A stretch of 64,000 bases of DNA from Caryophanales bacterium UBA743 (lineage in GTDB: Bacteria; Bacillota_I; Bacilli_A; RFN20; CAG-826). The position numbers were made by a program, and so were the translations under genes. The notes beneath the pieces were generated by a model that was not told the DNA's origin, searched no databases, and saw only the letters and a program-made list of their open reading frames with translations. The stretch covers positions 1 through 64,000 of the forward strand of contig DBKT01000004.1 in the NCBI GenBank assembly GCA_002297365.1. The letters are read 5' to 3'. Positions 58,087 to 64,000 of the stretch are shown here, piece after piece. Within the stretch, counting starts at the first letter, position 1. The number at the start of each line of letters is the position of its first letter.

Positions 58087-60267
58087 ATGAGTGAAGAAAT
58101 AGATAAAAAACAGCAAAAAGCCCTTGCGAAAGAGGAAAGAAAAAACAGAAGAGCAAGAAGGATCGCTTCCTTCCGCCATTTAAAGAATTTCGGATGGTGG
58201 CTCTTCGGGTTCTTGTCCTCGTTTGTCATTGTTGCCGGGACTGCCGCCGTTTGTATCACCTTGATTCCTGCAAATACCCTTTTAGGAAAGAACCATGCGG
58301 ATTATATCGATGAAGAAACCGGAGAATCCACCATTCTTCAGATCCTTCAGAATTATTCCGATTATTCCGTTTCCAATTTCCCTATCATCCAAAAAGCCTT
58401 GGAAAACGCTTTATCTTCTTCCGGCTTGGACCAATACATGGAGATTGACTATCAAAAACTTTCCGAAGTGAAGTTCTCCGACGTTAATTTCGAGAACATC
58501 TTCAACAACTGCATTACCATCACCGCCACGATAGAAAATCTTGGCGTAACCTCCTCCTTAGGCGATTTGGCTAAACTCAAAGTAATGACGGAAAACACTC
58601 CTGCCGATCTTCCGGATACGAGCGATCCTTCTTTTGATCCGACCATCTATTATTATCTTGATAACAACAACAATTTAAAATGCGCCTATAAAACGGATAA
58701 GACCATGGTCAAAGAAGCGGAAGGGAAACAGCTTTATTTCCCAGCTCTTCTTAGAGTGCCACTTGATAAGATGATCCAGCTTCTCCCAACCCGCATGGGG
58801 CAAGAAGAGGTCGTCGATCTTCTTAGCATCTTCACAAATATCCAAGATGGATCATTGCTGAAGAAGATTTTCGATGGTTACACCGTTAACGGATTAGGGA
58901 GCTTCGATCCCAATACCATTCTTATTAGCGACATTCTTACCTTAAGCGATGAGAATAAGACGCTTTTCGACATTCTTTGCGCCGCTTCTGTCGTGGGCGA
59001 GGGGGAAGAGGAACCGACTCCTGAAACTTTAAAGATCGGCAATTTAAATAACATCGACATCAATAAAGTCCATATTGTGGATATCGTTGCCCCCAATGAA
59101 GAGAATGAGGATATCTTCGCCATTCTCCGCGATGCGACCGGGAAAGGGCAAAATGAGGAAATCACCGTTGGAGATATCGCCAAAGCCAATTTGGATGATG
59201 TGAAACTATCTTCCCTCATTCCGGATGATGATGCCCATCATTCCCTTTGCACGATTCTCGCTTCCGCAACCGGGAAGGCATCCTACGATGAAGTAAGCCT
59301 GAATGATTTATCTTCCTTCGATGCCAATAACATTCTTTTAAAAGACGCCATGCCTTCTTTAGAAGAAACGTTAAAAGACGTCTTAATCAAAGGCTGTAAT
59401 GTTTCGTCTTTTGAAGTTTTGAAGATCGGAGACCTTTCTTCCTTTGACATGAATGCCATTCCATTATCTCTTTTACTCAAAGAGGATGGCAACCAAACCT
59501 TAACGAAGATTCTTCTTCAAGCGACAGGCAAAACGTCTTATTCCGACGTTCTCGTCGGGGATTTGACTTCTGATTTCGATATCAATCGAATTACCTTGAA
59601 AACGGTAATTGGGGAGAATGAGAACCTCTTTAATATTCTTACCCAAGCGACAGGCAAAGGGGAAGAAGAGCTCAAAGTCTCCGACCTTTCTTCTTTCGAC
59701 ATTTCCAATGTGAGACTCAATACCATCATTAAAGACAAAACGAATAATCAGCTGCTTGATAAGTTATTATCCCAGGATGACGTTACTATCTCTAACATCG
59801 GACAAAAAATCAATGAGATGAGAATCTATGACATCTATGGAGAAAGTTGCTGGACGAGTGATTCGAGTAATTCGACGATCCCTTTAGATGCCTATTCTTT
59901 TGATAAAGACACGAAGACTTATACCTATGTCCCTGAAACGGATAGAGTAACGGGAGGGGAATATTATTACGTTTCAAAGAATTCCGGTATTTTGCTGCTC
60001 CTTTCTTATGATGTCACCTTAAAAGATGATACTAATGGCAGGGCCAAGACATACACCCCATCCACATATCGATATGTGGATTTGGAAAACGGCTCGGCTT
60101 CGACCGATATCGTTAGAAACGCAACCGTCTATCAATTGATTGCAACCGGATTTTTATCCGACAGAAATTCCGAAGGAAAAGCTTATTCCGATAATCTAAA
60201 GAGAATGACCATTAAGCAATTAATCGATTTGGCCGATCAGATTCCTTCCAGTTATTTCCATTCTTAA
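58087..60267 (+). CDS. Membrane-anchored protein with 42-44-residue tandem repeats, unknown
   Basis: This 726-residue protein has a basic cytosolic N-terminus, one membrane segment (about 36-62) and a large outer part, so it is a type II membrane protein. Residues about 243-580 contain repeats whose starts (LFDIL 293, IFAIL 343, LCTIL 387, LKDVL 429, LTKIL 472, LFNIL 514, LLDKL 556) are 42-50 residues apart. The shared pattern is L-x2-IL-x2-ATGK, then V-x-DL-S-SFD-x-N-x-I-x-L. A non-repeat C-terminal domain of about 140 residues follows. I know no family. It may be a cell-surface structural or binding protein. It stands alone between the tRNA cluster and folA. Confidence 0.75.
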   Translation: MSEEIDKKQQKALAKEERKNRRARRIASFRHLKNFGWWLFGFLSSFVIVAGTAAVCITLIPANTLLGKNHADYIDEETGESTILQILQNYSDYSVSNFPIIQKALENALSSSGLDQYMEIDYQKLSEVKFSDVNFENIFNNCITITATIENLGVTSSLGDLAKLKVMTENTPADLPDTSDPSFDPTIYYYLDNNNNLKCAYKTDKTMVKEAEGKQLYFPALLRVPLDKMIQLLPTRMGQEEVVDLLSIFTNIQDGSLLKKIFDGYTVNGLGSFDPNTILISDILTLSDENKTLFDILCAASVVGEGEEEPTPETLKIGNLNNIDINKVHIVDIVAPNEENEDIFAILRDATGKGQNEEITVGDIAKANLDDVKLSSLIPDDDAHHSLCTILASATGKASYDEVSLNDLSSFDANNILLKDAMPSLEETLKDVLIKGCNVSSFEVLKIGDLSSFDMNAIPLSLLLKEDGNQTLTKILLQATGKTSYSDVLVGDLTSDFDINRITLKTVIGENENLFNILTQATGKGEEELKVSDLSSFDISNVRLNTIIKDKTNNQLLDKLLSQDDVTISNIGQKINEMRIYDIYGESCWTSDSSNSTIPLDAYSFDKDTKTYTYVPETDRVTGGEYYYVSKNSGILLLLSYDVTLKDDTNGRAKTYTPSTYRYVDLENGSASTDIVRNATVYQLIATGFLSDRNSEGKAYSDNLKRMTIKQLIDLADQIPSSYFHS

Positions 60268-60277
60268 AAAATAGAAT

Positions 60278-60307
60278 AAAAATACCCAGGATTTACAGGG
60301 TATTTTT
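60278..60307. terminator. Bidirectional terminator between the repeat protein and folA
   Basis: AAAAATACCC (60278-60287) pairs perfectly with GGGTATTTTT (60298-60307). Confidence 0.88.
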
Positions 60308-60322
60308 CGAATATTGGAAAAA

Positions 60323-60838
60323 TCAAAGGGGTTTTTTGAACTTGTTTTTGTAAGTGCAAAAGCAAATTTCGTGACCGTTATCCTCTTGTTTTTCGCTTGA
60401 GGAAAAAAGCTCAAATGAAGGATCTTCATCAATGTTGGGGAAGAAGACTTCTGCTTGCCCGTCTTCGTTTACCTTCGTAAGAAGAACTTCATCTACATAA
60501 GGCAACATTTGGCGATATATGGAAGCCCCTCCAATTATAAAGACATCATCTTTCTCCAAACGTTTCTTGATTTCCATTTTGAAATCGTCCATGGAATGAA
60601 CGTTGATTACATCTTCATAGTCATGCTTTTCATCTTGAGAAAGAACGATATTGATTCGATTCTTTAAAGGCTTGGAGTTTGGAAAAGAAAGAAGGGTATT
60701 CTCGCCCATCGCAACCGTATGCCCCTTCGTCGTTTCGCGGAAGAACTTCATATCCAAAGGAAGATGAAAAAGAAGGCCATTTCTTTTTCCGATCCCAAAA
60801 TTTTTGTCACAGTTAAGGATTGCCACAAGTTTTTTCAT
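60323..60838 (-). CDS. folA: Dihydrofolate reductase
   Basis: FolA reduces dihydrofolate with NADPH. The 171-residue sequence has GIGKRNGLLFHLPLDMKFFRETTKGHTVAMGENTLLSFP and the FIIGGASIYRQMLPYVDEVLLTKV block. Its start is one base after the thyA stop, so it is translated with thyA and regenerates the folate that ThyA oxidises. Confidence 0.96.
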   Translation of the reverse strand: MKKLVAILNCDKNFGIGKRNGLLFHLPLDMKFFRETTKGHTVAMGENTLLSFPNSKPLKNRINIVLSQDEKHDYEDVINVHSMDDFKMEIKKRLEKDDVFIIGGASIYRQMLPYVDEVLLTKVNEDGQAEVFFPNIDEDPSFELFSSSEKQEDNGHEICFCTYKNKFKKPL

Positions 60839-60839
60839 C

Positions 60840-61670
60840 TTAGATTGCCACCGGGATTTTCTTTCCTAATTTCTCAAATTCATAATCTTCCAATTCAAAA
60901 CTATCCACTGTGAAATCATAGAAATTCTTGATGCTTGTATCCATCTTTAGCTTTGGGGCCGGATGTTGGGGTTTTTGCATGACTTCTTTTACTAAATCGA
61001 TATGGCGGTCGTATAAATGAGCATCTGAAATGACGTGAATTAAAGTCCCTGCTTTTAAGTCAGAGACTTGAGCGAACATCATCAACAGCAAAGAGTATTG
61101 CAAAACGTTCCAATTGTTTGCCGTCAGCATGTCATTCGACCTTTGATTCAAAATGCCATTCAGCGTATCTCCGGAGACGTTAAAAGTCATAGAATACGCA
61201 CAAGGGTATAGGTGCATATCATGCAAATCCTCAAAGTTATAGATATTTGTCAGGATTCTTCTAGACGCAGGATTGTTTTTTAAGTCAAAAAGCACGCGGT
61301 CGACTTGGTCAAATTCCCCTTCAGGATAGATGGATTTCTTGGCTAGTTGGTAACCGTAGGCCTTGCCAATGGAACCGGTCTCATCTGCCCAAGCATCCCA
61401 AATGTGAGAATGCAGATCATGGACATTATTGGATTTCTTTTGCCAAATCCAAAGAATTTCATCCAAGCAATTCCTAAAAGCGGTTTTGCGGATGGTTAGG
61501 ATAGGAAGTTCTTCTTGAAGGTTGTAACGATTTACGATCCCAAACTTTTTAATCGTGTGAGCGGGTGTTCCATCTTCCCAATGCGGGCGGACTTTGCAAT
61601 TCGTATCCCAAACTCCTTCCGTTAATATTTCCTGACAATTTTGAATAAAAATCTGATCTGCTCGAGACAT
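60840..61670 (-). CDS. thyA: Thymidylate synthase
   Basis: ThyA methylates dUMP to dTMP with methylene-tetrahydrofolate. The catalytic cysteine is in LYPCAYSMTFNV, the dUMP-binding arginines in NPASRRILTNIY, and NQRSNDMLTANNWNVLQY and HVISDAHLYDRHIDL follow. The length of 276 is close to normal. The ATG at 61670 follows GGAG; the frame runs on upstream into the tRNA-Leu gene and that part is not coding. It is first in the thyA-folA unit. Confidence 0.97.
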   Translation of the reverse strand: MSRADQIFIQNCQEILTEGVWDTNCKVRPHWEDGTPAHTIKKFGIVNRYNLQEELPILTIRKTAFRNCLDEILWIWQKKSNNVHDLHSHIWDAWADETGSIGKAYGYQLAKKSIYPEGEFDQVDRVLFDLKNNPASRRILTNIYNFEDLHDMHLYPCAYSMTFNVSGDTLNGILNQRSNDMLTANNWNVLQYSLLLMMFAQVSDLKAGTLIHVISDAHLYDRHIDLVKEVMQKPQHPAPKLKMDTSIKNFYDFTVDSFELEDYEFEKLGKKIPVAI

Positions 61671-61762
61671 GCCTTTTCTCCATTTCTTACTTACAATATC
61701 ATACCGATTTTCATGCAAAATCAGTAGAAAGAAAAACGATATTTCATTATTGAAAACCACAT

Positions 61763-61790
61763 AAAGAAAAACTGGCGAACGAATCGCCAG
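61763..61790 (-). terminator. Terminator after tRNA-Leu
   Basis: On the minus strand CTGGCGA (61784-61790) pairs with TCGCCAG (61772-61778), followed by a T-tract. Confidence 0.85.
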
Positions 61791-61804
61791 CTTCATTTTC
61801 ATTC

Positions 61805-61888
61805 TGGTGCGGGAAATCGGACTTGAACCGACATGGGAATCCCATACGCCCCTCAAACGTACGCGTCTACCAGTTCCGCCATTCCCGC
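61805..61888 (-). tRNA. tRNA-Leu (GAG)
   Basis: This 84-base tRNA on the minus strand has acceptor GCGGGAA/TTCCCGC, a long variable arm, anticodon GAG and encoded CCA. It lies between mgtE and thyA. Confidence 0.93.
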
Positions 61889-61943
61889 AGCGTTCCTTAT
61901 TATAAGGAAACGTTTTTCTTTAAGCAAGAAAAAAAGATAGGAA

Positions 61944-63515
61944 TTAAGCGTAAGATGGGAAGAAAAGGCAAGCCATTCCAAAATAAATGAGCAACGTCGT
62001 GACATCCATCACGGTTGTTAACATTGGCTGGGCAAGAAGAGCCGGATCTTTTTTAATGGCCGCAGCTCCCATGCAAAGGCAGGTTCCGATAAGTTTGGAA
62101 AAAACAATCGCGAAGAACATCGTGATAGAAACAAGAGCGCTAAAGGTGAAAGCGTGAGCCGCAAAGGCCAGAGCATACTCTCCCGTAAAGACGCTGCCAT
62201 TCCAAATATGATAGTTTGTAAAGTTGTAAGAGTGGCCAGGATCGTTGACTTCGCCCAAAGAAACGATGCCGGTGTATTGCTCAAAACTTACCCATAAGAA
62301 ACAGAAAACGGAAACAAAGGAGGCAACGATTAAAGCGCTCCTGAATTCCTTCCAAAGAATTCTTAGGGTGTCTTTTGGCCCGAATTCATCGGTAGCCAAA
62401 CCCCGAATCATCAAACCGGTGGTCTGTCCGCCAGCATTGCCACCCGTGTCCATCAAAGTAGGAACGAAAGAAATCAAAATCGGCAAAGAAACGAAAATGG
62501 TCTGGGCTTCCAAACGGTTTAAGACCATTGTTGTGAAAGTTCCTAAAACAAGCAATGCGATAATCCAAGGGATGCATTTCTTCGCGCTTTCCCAAACGGT
62601 GGATTGCGTATAGGTTTTTTCAGAAGGGACGACATTCGTCATGTGAGCGATATCCTCATTCGATTCCTGAGTGATAACATCCATCGCATCGTCGACGGTG
62701 ACGATGCCGAGCAAACAGTCGTCTTCATTTAAAACGGCCAAAGCGTTTAAGTCGTATTTCCGGAACATGTTTGCAACATCCTCTCTATCCGTATTCACGT
62801 GACAGAATGGGGCGTCTTTATTCATGATATCCGAAAGTAGCTGATCTGGTTTCGACCAAATCAAGTCATCCAAGTCGACCGTGCCAACGAACTTTCTTTT
62901 TTCGTTTTTAACAAAGATGGTATAAACGGTTTCGGCTTCACGGCCTCTTTTGCGGATGTGATCTATGGCTTTTTGCACCGTCCAACCTTCTTTTAATTCG
63001 ATGAATTCGGTGGTCATGATTGCGCCAGCCGTATCCTCTTTATATTTCAATAATTGGTTGATGTCCTGACGCATCTCAGGATCGGCGGCAGCGAGAACCT
63101 TTTTCGCTAGGTTTGCAGGCATATCTCCAACCGTATCAGCCAAATCGTCCGCATACTGCTTATTGATTAATTCGACGAGTTCCTTGTTGGTCATGGCTTG
63201 AACAAGGGATTCTTTCATGTCTTGCGACAATTCGTCATACAAGGATGCGTTTTGCTCCGATTTGGTGTCACGGAATAAGGTAATGACATCTTTGATATCC
63301 AAATTCTCACAGGCTTTCGCGATATCCGCATCTGGAATGGTATCGAAAATGCGTTTTAATTCTTGTATGTTGTGACTACGGATGGCTTTTAATAAAAGAT
63401 CGCTGTCAAAAGAAGCTTCCGTAATATCTTCGGAGGTGATTTCATCCAAAGGGACATCGATCTTTTCGATGTCGTTGTTGCTTATCTCATTCTCATCTTT
63501 CTTCTCTTCTTCCAT
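61944..63515 (-). CDS. mgtE: Magnesium transporter MgtE
   Basis: MgtE is a dimeric Mg2+ channel gated by its cytosolic domains. After an acidic N-terminus comes the MgtE N domain (to about residue 165), two CBS domains (about 165-290, with DDLIWSKPDQLLSDIMNKDAPFCHVNTDRED), a connecting helix and five membrane segments. VPTLMDTGGNAGGQTTGLMIRGLATDE holds the conserved selectivity region. The length of 523 is above the usual 450 because of a longer N-terminus and an insertion between membrane segments. AGGAGG precedes the ATG. Confidence 0.96.
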   Translation of the reverse strand: MEEEKKDENEISNNDIEKIDVPLDEITSEDITEASFDSDLLLKAIRSHNIQELKRIFDTIPDADIAKACENLDIKDVITLFRDTKSEQNASLYDELSQDMKESLVQAMTNKELVELINKQYADDLADTVGDMPANLAKKVLAAADPEMRQDINQLLKYKEDTAGAIMTTEFIELKEGWTVQKAIDHIRKRGREAETVYTIFVKNEKRKFVGTVDLDDLIWSKPDQLLSDIMNKDAPFCHVNTDREDVANMFRKYDLNALAVLNEDDCLLGIVTVDDAMDVITQESNEDIAHMTNVVPSEKTYTQSTVWESAKKCIPWIIALLVLGTFTTMVLNRLEAQTIFVSLPILISFVPTLMDTGGNAGGQTTGLMIRGLATDEFGPKDTLRILWKEFRSALIVASFVSVFCFLWVSFEQYTGIVSLGEVNDPGHSYNFTNYHIWNGSVFTGEYALAFAAHAFTFSALVSITMFFAIVFSKLIGTCLCMGAAAIKKDPALLAQPMLTTVMDVTTLLIYFGMACLFFPSYA

Positions 63516-63640
63516 AGGCCTTTCCTCCTGCTAGACCTAGTGTAGGCTTTTTCTTAAAAATAGAGAACAAAAAAATGAAAATGAAGAGCAACCTTTTTAT
63601 TGCTGCACTATAATATGGAAGACATGAGAGGAGTATTTAA

Positions 63641-64000
63641 ATGTCTGAATTAAAATTCATTGTTGAAACAAGCGCCCGCCACGTTCACCTTACCCAAGAG
63701 GCGGTTGAAATTCTTTTTGGCAAGGGACATGTGCTGACCCCACGCAAATTCCTTTCTCAACCCGGGCAGTTTGCGTCTACTGATAAAGTCCAGGTCATTG
63801 GCTATAACAAGAAGGATCCAAACGGAGTTCGCCCAAGCGCGATGTTCTCTATTCTTGGACCAGTGCGCAAAGCCAATCAAGTTGAAGTGTCTTTTACCGA
63901 TGCCCGTAATCTTGGCTTGAGCGCCCCTGTACGTGAATCTGGCGATATTGCCGGATCCGGGAAGTGCACCATCAAAGGACCTGAAGGCGAAATTGAGCTC
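63641..64000 (+). CDS. pduL: Phosphate propanoyltransferase PduL-like, cut by the window end
   Basis: The first 120 residues match PduL phosphotransacylases, which interconvert acyl-CoA and acyl phosphate and replace Pta in many anaerobes: FIVETSARHVHLTQEAVEILFG holds the metal-binding HVH, followed by KFLSQPGQFASTDKVQVIG and SILGPVRKANQVEVSFTDARNLGL. The start follows GAGAGGAG, and a TATAAT lies at 63609-63614. No microcompartment genes are visible, so acetate formation is the likely use. The frame is open to the last base. Confidence 0.9.
   Translation, partial: MSELKFIVETSARHVHLTQEAVEILFGKGHVLTPRKFLSQPGQFASTDKVQVIGYNKKDPNGVRPSAMFSILGPVRKANQVEVSFTDARNLGLSAPVRESGDIAGSGKCTIKGPEGEIEL

Noticed and set aside
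58960..59830. Possible CRISPR or DNA repeat array
   Set aside because: The repeats are protein-level, 42-50 codons long and degenerate in DNA, all in one open frame.
1..64000. Mobile elements, prophage or integron
   Set aside because: No transposase, integrase, terminal repeats or duplicated target sites were seen; gene content is ordinary chromosomal core.

Overview
The window looks like chromosomal DNA of a low-GC Bacilli-type Firmicute that uses the standard genetic code (UGA is a stop in sufU, mnmG and miaB; Trp is UGG). Evidence for this: a type-B-like RNase P RNA beside gpsB, RNase Y with YmdB, the RNA polymerase delta subunit, SufU rather than IscU, ECF transporter S components RibU and ThiT, and B. 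subtilis-like gene neighbourhoods (pgsA-cinA-recA-rny-ymdB-miaB, mnmG-rsmG-parA-parB, S1 protein-pgi). An uncultured gut lineage near Erysipelotrichales/RF39 is my guess, not shown. No phage, IS element, CRISPR array or rRNA was seen.

Layout. 0-4.6 kb (minus): a HIT hydrolase and two large PrsA-like lipoproteins, with a promoter that carries an inverted repeat in its spacer. 5-12.3 kb: one tightly packed unit sufC-sufD-sufS-sufU-sufB-mnmG-rsmG-tRNA-Arg, linking Fe-S assembly to tRNA wobble modification. 12.4-19.4 kb: parA-parB, an FMN riboswitch with ribU, a MATE pump, a small ferredoxin, cmk and der. 19.7-23.3 kb: HU, a very short CCA-enzyme-like protein, DnaD, endonuclease III, RecU and a DEDDh exonuclease. 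23.3-33.7 kb: a gap with strong hairpins, gpsB, RNase P RNA, pgsA, pncC/cinA, recA, rny, ymdB, miaB (with a C-terminal YmcA/YlbF-like extension), miaA, fhs, DUF951. 33.8-38.6 kb: two fused ATPase-permease ABC proteins. 38.7-42.8 kb: csp, ychF, ispF, argS, rpoE. 42.9-49.8 kb: unknown proteins, two phosphatases, Nfu, an unlisted 42-residue gene, M32 carboxypeptidase, and a TPP-riboswitch unit with thiT plus an unknown membrane protein. 50-57.3 kb: thiN with a lipoprotein, an ABC-F protein, LemA-like protein, HAD, ispD, S1 protein, pgi. 57.5-64 kb: five tRNAs, a 726-residue repeat protein, folA-thyA, tRNA-Leu, mgtE and the start of pduL.

Themes. Fe-S supply (Suf, Nfu) feeds local users: MiaB, endonuclease III and ferredoxin. 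Several genes act on tRNA (MnmG, MiaA, MiaB, RNase P, a partial CCA enzyme), and every tRNA here already encodes CCA. RNase Y sits near a MiaB that appears fused to a Ric-type RNase Y cofactor. Vitamin uptake is under FMN and TPP riboswitches.

The most unusual signals are the MiaB fusion, a recurring arrangement in which a -10 box lies only 6-10 bases before the start codon of first genes with no Shine-Dalgarno (probable leaderless transcripts), the minimal CCA enzyme, the structured gap at 23.3-23.6 kb, and the 42-44-residue repeat protein.
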